Source: Enoplolaimus lenunculus (taxonomy: Eukaryota; Nematoda; Enoplea; Enoplida; Thoracostomopsidae). Taken from it: DNA of 64,000 nucleotides. Under the pieces are notes generated by a model, which saw only the letters and a program-made list of their open reading frames with translations, did not search any database and was not told the DNA's origin. The stretch spans positions 62,001 through 126,000 of the forward strand of contig JASANG010001700.1 of assembly GCA_030248215.1 (NCBI GenBank). The letters run 5' to 3'. Below are positions 37,401-47,401 of this stretch, one piece after another (position 1 is the stretch's first letter; every line of letters starts with the position of its first letter). A program made the translations under genes and the position numbers.

Positions 37401-40400
37401 TGGTATGCTTTTCAGCAATAAATGAAAACATACATGCATTGCAAACAATAAAACGTTAGACGCGACCAGTTATTAATTTACCGGACAGCGGAACAGATAT
37501 GGATTAATGAAATTATTGCTGAAATCGGATATTAACCAGATATAGCATAACATTTATTTGTTCACTGGTTAACGTTTTTCAGCTGTGCAGTAATAATAGT
37601 ATATGTATACTCAGTTAGAAATATATTATTGTTAGCTTGAATTTCTCATTTTTACTGCAGCATATCAAAATTTCTAGTTCGTGACTCGTTCAAATAGGCA
37701 AGAGCAGCAATATGTTAACGACACTCACTTGTAAAAATCTGTGTGAAATTTCGGTACCATGTAGGGATGTGCGGTCTCGGTCTCGATAAGTATCAGGATT
37801 TGGCTGGTCTCAATCTTGGTTTTTTAGTCTGGGTAGGTTTCAAACCGAGACCAAAGGAGAAAGACATGTTCCGGTTTTTCTGCGCAACGTTCACAATATG
37901 ACTCCGCGACGGTTATCGAAGATTCTTTTTTAAAAGGAAACTCCAAACTTTTTATATTTATAGATGACATTTAAGGAATGGTGCCAAAAAATTTAAAAGT
38001 TCCGATTAACGCTAAAATATCATTTTGATAAACGGTTTTTGCTAAAAATAAAATTTTGCAGTAATTTTTTGTTTAAAATTATAAATTCTGAACAGATGCA
38101 ACATTTTTTATGCAGAATGACACAGAAGTACGAAAAGACATTCAAAACTTATGTTAAAACAAATTTTATTTTTATGCTCTGTAACGGTCAAAAATTGACC
38201 GAGACCGAGATCAAACAGTCTTCACATTCCTGGTCCCAAGCTGCTACATACACAAAAACATAACCCAACCCAGATTGACCAGGGTGCAAACGGAATCTAG
38301 GTTCCAAGCATAATTCTTATTCAAATCCAGCTACGATTCCAATTGCAGGTATAATAGGAATTGGACCAGCAATTTGTCATCGTTTCTAACCTGTAATGTT
38401 TACAATTATGTGCGAAATTTCTCTGCAGGTTATGCTATGTTTTATATCGGTGCTTGCTTATACAAGTTTCTCAGCGTGCATCTTTTAACATGCAATCTAG
38501 AACAGATACATAAATCTAGCGCATACTAATTAGAAAATATGACTCAGCATATCAAATGTGTGGACTCTAAAAATTTCTGACTTTGATTCCCGTATAATTC
38601 TTATATTCCCGTTCCATGTTCCAATATACTCTGGTTCCGTTTTGAACCCTGGATTTTACGTAACTTCAACATTCGCGAGTTGAGTGTGCATATCTTTTTA
38701 TTTCAGGCCAAAGAGACGCCTGCAACAGATGGTGAGAAAACCGCAGATGCATCAGTAAGTGAATTCACTTTAAACTAAAGTTAGTCGAAGCAAATTTGAT
38801 TCAACAAGCTGGAGTACACAATATATGCGCTTCAGGCAAAAACAGAGATGGGCTCCGGTATTTAGAGTACAAACGGAATTTTGATTCCGAACGGAATTCC
38901 GATTAAAATCGAGTTTCGATTCCGATTGCAGGTAAAATCGCAATGGGAATTTCTCTATTTCGTTTGCCGAAAATTTTGAATCGGACTGGGATAGCAGTAA
39001 ACGGGTATTTTGAAAAATTTTCTTCAGAACATTCATTGGTCCCGGTTTTTTGCGGTGAAAACTCCGGCCCCGGGGAAACTGTAATAAGCAGCATAGAGCA
39101 TTCTAAAACAGTTATTTTGCAATTTCGGACACAAATAAATTGTATATCATAAGGCCCACCATGCGAGAAAGAAGCATGGGGTCTGAACGTCTCTAGTTTG
39201 TATTTCGATTTAAAATTCCGATTCCAATTGAATTTAGTTCCGTTGGCACCTTGCCACTATCGCACATTGCTGAATATCTGTCGCTGAAAACTGTAGCGCC
39301 TTCGTGAAAACTCGTGATAGCCCTGGGCTATCTTATAGCCCAGGGCTAACAGGTGTCGGCGCCTCGTGAAAACTCGTGATAGCCCTGGCCTATCACAAAA
39401 TTCCATAAATTTATCCACTCATAATACATTCACAGTCACAATACAAACGCACACAATGCAACTAACGCACGAAATACACAACTATCGAGTTTCACATTCT
39501 TAAACTTTAAAAATTGAGCGTTAGTCCAGAACAAAACATCTTTTGTGGCATCGTTCGATTTTGAAAATTTTGAGGAACACAGAAAATTTTCAATTCGGAA
39601 AATAAATTCGGACACAGTGAAAAATGAAAACATGTACCGGGTTTTGTAACCGAAAGTGTGCTTAAATTATTAAAAGGTAAGAATTCCAAAAAAATATATA
39701 GGTGTATTTTTCGCTACGCCAGTGCAAGCCTTTTAATTATTTTTAACGGGTTGTACTTGTACATAGTTGCTGTAGGAGGCTGAGCAAACTGCAAATGCAC
39801 CGAACGCTAGTGGAGATAGTTTGAGCAATAATGTAGAGCAACAAAATATAGCTTCTGCCGGTCAAACATCAATTGTAGTCGAGAACGGCAAAGACACCGC
39901 TGCGAATCAGCAGCAACCGCCATCCTCACAAGGATTTGCTGCTCCTGCTGTTCCTGCTGAAAAGGTCAGATTCTCCCGACCACCACAGATTAAGTCGCTT
40001 ATTATTGAATGATTGGTAAAAGACATTGGCTGGGTTTCTGAAACCATATTTAAGTATCATTTGGTACTTTAGTATGTGCTATATAATTGCTGAGCCATGT
40101 TGTCGTTTTTAAAAGCGTACTTACCTTAAGTAAATACATAAGCCACTGTCTAAATCCGATAGATTACAAATTAACCGTTCAGATACACAAACTCTGGTCC
40201 AACTGAAATTGCAGATTCGTGGTGCCTCCTTAATTTAAATCAAAATTATTACTTTTTTGTTATGACAATGGCCCACATTGGGCGTTTGCCGGTTTTGTTG
40301 GTAAAATTAAGTATATACTTAAGTCGGCGACTTAAGTAATTACTTAAGTATTCCGTAAGTAAATACATAAGTAAGATATCAAAATCCAAGCCATTGTTGC

Positions 40401-41987
40401 TAAATTTTTTTGCAGCGTAACAACCAGAAATTCTCAGTAGATGGGCAAGAAGATTTTCAAGGGAGGAGCGAAAAATTCTAACATGGACTACGGCATACGT
40501 CAACGGTTTTATAGCCGGCGGTGTCCCCCATCGTCTTCCCCCTTCCGCAGTTGCGTTTGTTTTATCTCCGGTTAGAGTATTTTCCCCTTCCAATTTGAAA
40601 TGACAAATTTGTGTAAATATATCGTTTTGTGCTAATGCAGGGTCCTGAGAAGACAGCGGCCACGAACGAAGTGTCGAAAACTGAGCAGTCAAAATCGGTA
40701 TGTTGAACATTCCTTAAGTCTTATTCACACTTGAATAGTTGGGCATTCAGAACCTACAGTTGCAGCAATGATATCTAAATACATTCTGCACTGCTTTGAA
40801 TATGTTTGTGTCGTTTTACGAACGTAGACACAAACTAAGGTTGTTTTTACTATTATTTTTTAGAATCCAAATTGATTAGGAAGCTAGTTCTGGTTAGAAA
40901 GCTAATTTATAAACCTGACCAAACAGTATCGCTCCCTGGCTGAATTCCACTCTGTCGGAACACAGCGAATGCCCAGATGTACATTGGTTTTAAATGTTTA
41001 AAATCATTCGCTTCAACTGCGAATGTAATACAAAACGTTTTCTATGCAGGTATGCATGAAGTTCAAACTTTGTGGGATTCGCGAAACTTGATTTTTAAGG
41101 TACTACAGAAACTAATTCGGTAAATGGCGTTAATATTTAAAATATGTGTTTCAAATTAATAAGTTGTCAATTTTTTCATGTCAGTATTCAGTCTTTACTT
41201 ATTGTTGAAATATTTTAATATTTTACAGACGCTTCCAACACGAATGTTTCTCGATCAGACAGTAGTACCGATATTATTGCAAGCGTTAACGTCAATCGCA
41301 AAGGAACGGTAAGCGTCTGCCCATATTTTCAAATGTGTGTAGCATCTATCACCAGTTGACGATAGGTCCTGTAAGTTTCTAATATGCCAATACAGAGCAT
41401 TAAAGTTTGGTATACTTTTATATTTCATAGTTCCAACTTTTGAGCGAAATGTGGCATTTGTATTTACTTCAGTTTGCTTTTTTGAAAACCTATTACTAAC
41501 TATTAATGTGTTACACACATTTAAGAATACAGGCCCTTGCTCGAGGTGTTGATTAAAGAAAGTGTCTATCGCAACACTAAACTTATATGTACATTTAGGC
41601 GGTGCAACTTTATATGCACTACTTGGCATGGCTCAAGTTCACGCCAGATGCCCGAAAATCCTAGATTTTAGTGTGAAGTTTTATGTCCGAGCGGTATATT
41701 TGGCGGCACTTTTGATTCATTTTTTGTTGTTAAGTTCATTGCTTAGTCGAGTTAAGTGATTGTTCACGGAAGTCATAAGATTATTCTAATACCAGTTATC
41801 AATTGTATACGGCCCTAAAACTTTCTCTGTACTGGGAAAGCAACTTACACAGCTGCATTGATTCTGCCGATTTGGATTTGGAAATTAAATTTTTAGACCT
41901 GCACAGCCCATCGACTATTTGATAGACTATTTGACGAAAAACAAAGAAAAGTTTCAAGCCGATATCGGTGCTGGAGAGAAAAAATAA
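36121..41987 (+). CDS. DPY30: DPY-30 homologue (COMPASS/MLL H3K4 methyltransferase core subunit) with long N-terminal tail
   Basis: Exons: 36121-36351, 37038-37103, 38707-38754, 39776-39964, 40641-40697, 41229-41308, 41897-41987, about 253 residues. The last two exons encode the Dpy-30 dimerisation motif: [44 protein letters not shown]. This closely matches the human C-terminus ([39 protein letters not shown]). The protein dimerises and docks ASH2L in nuclear H3K4 methyltransferases; the same fold also binds AKAP helices. Human DPY30 has about 99 residues; here about 200 acidic, A/T/E/Q-rich residues precede the domain in five exons, all phase 0 and multiples of three, so exon skipping keeps frame. 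The start is the first ATG ([14 protein letters not shown]). A candidate polyadenylation signal (AATAAA) lies near 42722. Confidence 0.95.
37761..38245. mobile_element. Inverted-repeat element family 11 ('TAGGGATGTGCGGTCTCGGTCTC')
   Basis: GTAGGGATGTGCGGTCTCGG at the left and CCGAGACCGAGATCAAACAGTCTTCACATTCCTGG at the right are inverted. hAT-like ends. A very short relative lies at 49195-49260 (CAGGGATACTCGGTCTCGG...GAGACCCCACATCCCTG). Confidence 0.7.
38279..38651. mobile_element. Inverted-repeat element family 10 ('CAGGGTGCAAACGGAAT')
   Basis: CAGGGTGCAAACGGAATC and GGTTCCGTTTTGAACCCTG are inverted ends. The interior is rich in GATTCC/GGAATC. Related segments: 42946-43337, 44690-44745, 49974-50341, 51700-51760, 54555-54600 and diverged ones at 57775-57985 and 60379-60720. 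Confidence 0.7.
40027..40394. mobile_element. MITE family 7 in DPY30 intron 4
   Basis: TGGCTGGGTTTCTGAAACCA at the left and TAAGATATCAAAATCCAAGCCA at the right, with ACTTAAGTA-rich interior. Fragments at 13726-13800 and 32217-32278. Confidence 0.8.
41229..41987 (+). CDS. DPY30: DPY30 C-terminal exons: Dpy-30 motif
   Basis: Exon 41229-41308 (acceptor ATTTTACAG, donor GTAAGC) and exon 41897-41987 (acceptor AATTTTTAG, stop TAA at 985-987) join in phase 2 through a split Arg codon. Together they give the two-helix dimerisation domain. The helix-1 residues [10 protein letters not shown] and helix-2 DYL..YL are the conserved hydrophobic contact positions. The C-terminus GAGEKK is slightly longer than in vertebrates. 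Confidence 0.96.
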
Positions 41988-42945
41988 TAATGTTATGCTG
42001 CTACCGTGATTGTGCGTTTTTATATTGTTTGCTCGCTTATTGTTTACACCTTAGGTCTGGGTCATTGAAAGAATAAGTCGTTTTTTCAGCTAATGTATAG
42101 AGCGAGCAAATTGCGATAGTTAGCAATAGGTTTTTGAACAAAGAAACTACGGCATCAGAAAGTCGTAACTGGCCTAATTGTTAATAACTTTGCAGCAGTA
42201 TTATTGCTTTATACATAGGCGATTGTGGTAGATTTTCATAATATCTGTATTTAGCTTTGGAATGCTGGAATGAAAGTTTAGTTGACATTATCTTGAGCCT
42301 CGTATTATCTTTCCATTTTTTAAATGTTTGTCTATAATTTAGATTTTCGCCGTATGCTTTGCATAAAAAGCTGTTTTTACCGCTAATTTGTCACTCGCTG
42401 CTGTGTCCACAGTTGTGTTCCTCAGAAATTTATTGCATTTGAATTTGACATTCTCGTTCATTGGCACTAAAACGTGTTATTTACTGTGCTGTTTGGAGTT
42501 TCTTGAGGTTTTTGTGATTTTGATCTTATTCTACCGCTCGTAACTACATTGGGTTGTTTTAATTTGTTAAACAGGAAACAGGTCTGTCTATGATAAACAT
42601 TTTGTTTAGACAAATATTGTAATAGAAGTATTTACAATCTTTGCCGATTTTCAACGAAAAAACCTGTTTGTAGAGGTTTAATTGTGCCGGCCAACGAGGG
42701 ATTTCCATACAACGAGTAAATGAATAAAATTAAATTTGTGAGCTATGATTTTAAGGCAGAACGTTTTTAATTGGATTTATTTTCGTGTTAATTTAAGTAT
42801 TGATCTTGATTTGCATAAAAGTATAGAAGGATAATAGTTGATGCTAGTTACTTGCACTTCTTTTCTACGCTATTTTCTGTTTGAAAACCAGCGGTAGTCA
42901 GTGAAGTTTATTTTAATGGTTCTTTTTCTATTCATTTGACCGGGT

Positions 42946-43337
42946 GCAACCGGAATTGCGATTAGATTTCCGCAACAAAGCGAGTTCCGACTCCGACTGT
43001 ACCATCAATTGGAATCGGAATTTTAAAATTGTAAGTTTAATCCTTGTGATATTTATATAACAATTATGTATACTTTATCTATTAAATTAATTTCGATGAG
43101 TTAAAAACAATGATTTATTGCAGTTTAATAGTTTTACGCAACCAAAAAATGGTCGCCATATTGTTTATGACGACGTTTTTGAAAATTGTCGTCAGCCAAC
43201 AGACACCCTAAAGCAATATTATATTTGTAAATAGAAATTACCCGCATTGCTACATAATTTGCAGTTCCAATTCCGGTATGAATTTGGCATTTCGATTCCG
43301 ATATAATCCAATTCTGCTTTACACTCTGTCATTTTAT
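42946..43337. mobile_element. Inverted-repeat element family 10, downstream of DPY30
   Basis: CGGGTGCAACCGGAATTGCG at the left; AATCCAATTCTGCTTTACACTCTG at the right. The interior has GGAATCGGAATTTTAAAATTG and CCAATTCCGGTATG. Confidence 0.6.
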
Positions 43338-43945
43338 GATTTTGTTTTAATGTCTCAGAAATTGGTTTGCTTGACGTATTCATATGCGTAACTTTAGTGC
43401 CAAAAATACCGAGAAGTGTACATACCTGAATGGTTCAATAGCTACAGCATTAAACCGGGAATTCGTATTTTGAGGGTATTCGTGCCCCACCGTATCCGGA
43501 GCAAAATTGCTGGGAATGGGTTCAAATTAACTTAGAATTAAATTCAGGCGAATCATGGGTCTGTAAAACGTGTGAAGCGTGTGCATGGAGTGTTTATTGA
43601 TTGCGGTTTGCGCTTGTTTCAATAGGTTATCTTTCTTTTTCCTTCTCGTAAGATGCAACTTGTGTTCGCTGTCAATGCATTTTATACTTTATCCAAGTAT
43701 GATAGCGTTTATATGTGAACTGAAAATCTTGTTTTACTATATATTGGCACCACTGTCCATAGTCTCAGATTTGTACAAGCGGTACGGAAGTCATGCTCGG
43801 CCTTACAAGTACTATCAATCAAATGTGAAATTCTTCAACTTTTTAAATTCTTGATTATATTTGAGAATGTGTATAAAAGAATAAATGGCATCTGAAGATG
43901 TTGTGTATAAAGTGTAAAACCCTTGTCTCGTTTTGATTGTTATTT

Positions 43946-44212
43946 TGGTCCATGTATAGAACAGGGCCGGGTCGTTTTCCGGAGGGGCTGTAATAGAGTC
44001 AGTTTAAGCTTTAGTCTAAAATTTTGTTTTTCCTAAGCCTACGCCTAAGCAGACAAAAAGATAGTCTAAACTTTAAGCTTGGTTTATTCTAGTCCCACAG
44101 ACAAACGTTCCACCCCTGACTTTACATAGGCCGGCCTAGAAATGAGCTCATCTTTACGCTTAGGCTTAAGAATATGCTTATACTGCTGTTCCGGCCCTGA
44201 TCTAAATATAGG
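43946..44212. mobile_element. MITE family 1, nested or composite copy
   Basis: It starts GGTCCATGTATAGAACAGGG, has an internal end CCCCTGACTTTACATAGGCC at about 44130, and finishes GCCCTGATCTAAATATAGGC. Two element ends in one block point to nesting or a tandem fusion. Confidence 0.75.
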
Positions 44213-46445
44213 CTGCATATTTTTGTAAGCGCCGAGGGGCAGTGAAGACATTTTCAAATTTATTTTGATTTTTATTTGCGACTGCTGTGTTGCTACCTAC
44301 AACCGTATAGTGCCGTCGCATTTGGAATTCGTTGCGTACAATGAATAGTGTTTACAGTAAACCGTTTTATGGTTTTTAAGTTGGAGCGAAAGCGTCTCTA
44401 CTTGTGTCACCTTTAGCATGATTGTTGGTGCCGAGTCTTGCTTGCCCCTGACGTTGACGGTCCGGGCATTCTAATTTTTGAAGAACCAATAGCGGATGGA
44501 CCGAAATTTTTAACATTACGGATGCGTAATTTATAACTAAGGGGACAGTGGGACAGCCGTTAAAATTTCTGAGCTTAAAAATTGTGACATTGGTCTCGGA
44601 GCCGACCAGGAAACCGTGATCAATCTCATATCACGCCACTACTTTAAGAGTAAATTCACTTTTACGTTGAATTTTTGTTCACCGGTTCTGGTATTTTTCA
44701 AACTTCCAATTCCGGCATTTAATTCTGGTTGCACCCTCCTCTAACCCTCCAGAGGTCAGCCTACGGCTACGTGAGATATTAATCGCCCTCCGTTTTCCGT
44801 CCCGGTACAAATTTTTGAGGGGGTTCTGGCAATTTGGTAGTAAAATGTTTTGTATTTTTTAAAATTGCCGAGATTGCTCAAACAACGAAGGTTTTTAAAA
44901 ACCAAATGTTTGGCACCACTGTAAATTATTACTTAAAATTTGCAAGTTAAATTCTGTGTCACCTCTGGCTCCTTCAAATTCGGTGACTTTCGGCACCAGT
45001 TTTTACCGCCGGTTGCACCCTGCTACTATTCCCACGCGTTTGACACAAGCGATGTACACTATGAACAACGGCGTTATGATGTTAGATTACCGGGGTCAAA
45101 ACCCGTTCGGAGCCAGGGAATCCAATGACAGGCAGTTGCCACCTTCACTCCTACCGTGATAATCCTTTGAAAAATTTGTAATTTCTCTGCCTGTAGAGTT
45201 TTACTTTTGTGTTGTTCACTATTTGTTTAGTCCTGCAGTTTCTGCTGTTGCTACACTTAATTTTTTTGCTTTTAATATCTAGTAAAATAACGTATGCACA
45301 ATGGCGGATCCATCGGGGGCCACCCCGGCCGTGCCCCCCCCCCCCCCAGCAGCATCTCAACAAAAATTTAGAGTGTCAATTCCTGTTCTACGCTGTTCCG
45401 AAAATAGTAGGCAGATCTAACTCATTCAAAAACAGAAAAAGATGTAGCTGGAAGTTGACTGAATTTTCCTATTTCAAAATTAAATTGGCTCTGCAAAACA
45501 TTTTTGCGAATCTACAAACGGACCAAGGAATATAACGAACGTGAGCATTTTCAAGCCGATTAAAAACAAAAACATTATAGGTCCGACTTTTTGAACAAAG
45601 TTAGAACAAAACAAGACTAACAAAACTATAACACCAATGCGCACTCCTAAACATATTCGTCCACTTTCACTTCAGCCCAAGCCCACACCTTTCTTGATGT
45701 ACCAAAGTATTATCCGTGAACATGGACTAAATAAATATCTCGAAAAGTAGCTACGAAGCTATAATTGGATAGTTTGAAACGCCATCTTTTAACCAATCAT
45801 ATGGCATCCTTTAAGTCTGATCAATGAAGTGACGAAATATCAAATAGCTATACGTTCGATTGGAGCTGCACTGTGTGATTATTCGTTCCGCGTTCAAGAT
45901 TGATTGGTATTGGTTACCTGAAGTAAGTCGGAAAATTTCTGGTTGGATGTGTTGCAATACGAAAGAGAGCTGTTGTGCAGACTGCATTTCAATCCAACCA
46001 AACAGCATAAGTATTGTCAGATTTCGTCCCTGTGGTACAACAGCATGAATATCAGTAAAACCTGCAGTCTTGTTGATTATACTTTTTCTGATGTTGGGTA
46101 AATAATGGCTCGGCCACTTAAGCGAAAACGAAGGCTATAGTTATATGTAAAAATAGTGCTTCAAGAAGCTGTATTGGCTAAATAATAGCCTTTAAAGAAG
46201 GTGATAATGTTCACTTTTTCATCTTACCTTGGCTCATCGTATCTAAAACCATGCGGTACACACTGCGACATGCATATGCATGGACACAAGTAATAATCTC
46301 ATGCTGATGCTGCACATCGGTGAAAATGCTGATGCATATGTAGTGCCTTCATATGCAGAAGCGGCAAAAGCATCAGAGAACCAAAATGCATCTATATAAT
46401 GTTGAGGTTGTTATAAGGCCCAAAAACAAAACTCACCAGTTGACT

Positions 46446-46570
46446 ATGAGGCGGCGTGGCTGAGTGGCCAGCGCGCTGGACTGGTAATTTGTGAACCGAG
46501 TTCGAAAGCTCTGAACGTTTCTCATTTTCAGCTGCTGAGCACTCAGAACTAAAACCGTCGTACCTTAGCC
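46446..46570 (+). mobile_element. tRNA-derived SINE (family C), plus copy
   Basis: It starts GGCGGCGTGGCTGAGTGG (A box) and has GAGTTCGAAAGCTC as B box, followed by a body ending near AACTAAAACCGTCGTACC. The head resembles a tRNA with a Ser/Leu-type D arm. It faces a second copy at 46610-46734 across a short spacer. Confidence 0.75.
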
Positions 46571-46609
46571 TCACAACTTATCACGCGCACATAGTCATGT
46601 TGGGTACAT

Positions 46610-46734
46610 TAGCGTACGACGGTTTTTAGTCCTGAGTGTTTGGAGCTGGAAATGAGGGCCGTTCTTATTAGGACTCGATCCCGTTTCTCACAGATTCTCA
46701 GTCTAACGCGCTACCATTGAGCCACGCCGCCTTG
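46610..46734 (-). mobile_element. tRNA-derived SINE (family C), inverted copy
   Basis: The reverse complement starts GGCGGCGTGGCTCAATGGTA with B box GGGATCGAGTCC and the same body (GAGAAACG..., CACTCAGGACTAAAA, CCGTCGTACG). Together with 46446-46570 it forms an inverted pair that could fold into a long hairpin, located between DPY30 and NFYA. Confidence 0.75.
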
Positions 46735-47229
46735 CATGCAGCCTTATGAAAGAGCCAACATTTTTACATTTATTTTGGTTCTGTGTTTTTACTACTGCTG
46801 CATGTCAAGCCAATTCACATGCATTCGCCTTTTATGCTGAGGCAATTCTAGTCCGACAACTATGTACTGTTATGGCAGGTGTGAGGTTTGCCGGTTCACA
46901 TGTCAAATACATACGTACAATTCTCGACTGTAATTTTAATGATGCTTCTATGCAGAGCAGTGTGTAATAGAAGCGTTACACTTGAGCGTGAGCCGTTAGG
47001 CTCTGTCTTGTACAGATTCGCGCCGATATGCTGCGCCTGCTTTTCACGAACAACATCAATGCATAGGTACGCATATCGCTTTGTTCGACGTGTATCTGTC
47101 TGTTATAGCAACTATGTCATATTTAGTACCTATTCTATGTTTCAAAATGCAAATATCACAGGAAGTATTGTTTGGAACGACGCCTGTTTCCAAATACGAA
47201 AATTCCATACAGGGTCTTTAGGTTTGGTA

Positions 47230-47320
47230 GCTTGGTCCCGGCACCGTGGCCATGGGTCCAGCCCAGGCGCCATGGCCCCGGCACCGTGGCCATGGGTCCA
47301 GCCCAGGCGCCAGTAAAAAT
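47230..47320 (+). repeat. 40-bp direct repeat, two copies, G+C-rich
   Basis: CCCGGCACCGTGGCCATGGG + TCCAGCCCAGGCGCCA occurs twice in tandem with a 40-bp period, just upstream of the NFYA start exon. It stands out as a G+C-rich island in AT-rich DNA. Confidence 0.85.
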
Positions 47321-47401
47321 AGAGCCCCTGGCTGGTGCAACTCTAGTATAATTGGTTAAACATGATCGTTCAGATTTATATATATATATTTTTATTTTTA
47401 G

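Larger units (their letters stand above)
44220..47400. other. Spacer between DPY30 and NFYA
   Basis: It contains the inverted SINE pair (46446-46734), a poly-C stretch (45332-45347) beside ATGGCGGATCCATCGG, which resembles a hAT-type end, and the 47230 direct repeat. An acceptor TTTTTAG at 47401 marks the start of the NFYA exon carrying the ATG, so a non-coding first NFYA exon probably lies somewhere here. Confidence 0.5.

Noticed and set aside
41255-41629. Minus-strand 124-codon frame
   Set aside because: It overlaps the Dpy-30 motif exon antisense; the plus-strand match to DPY30 is decisive.
43579-43854. 91-codon hydrophobic frame between DPY30 and NFYA
   Set aside because: T-rich sequence, no recognised family, no membrane-protein pattern beyond composition; probably chance.
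45301-45420. Plus-strand ATG frame with poly-Pro (MADPSGATPAVPPPPPP)
   Set aside because: The poly-C run and GGCGGATCCATCGGGGG look like a transposon end; the frame stops after about 40 codons with no splice support.
46746-46967. 73-codon frame with a signal-peptide-like start
   Set aside because: It follows a SINE directly, has no splice or downstream support, and hydrophobic starts of this sort arise by chance in T-rich DNA.
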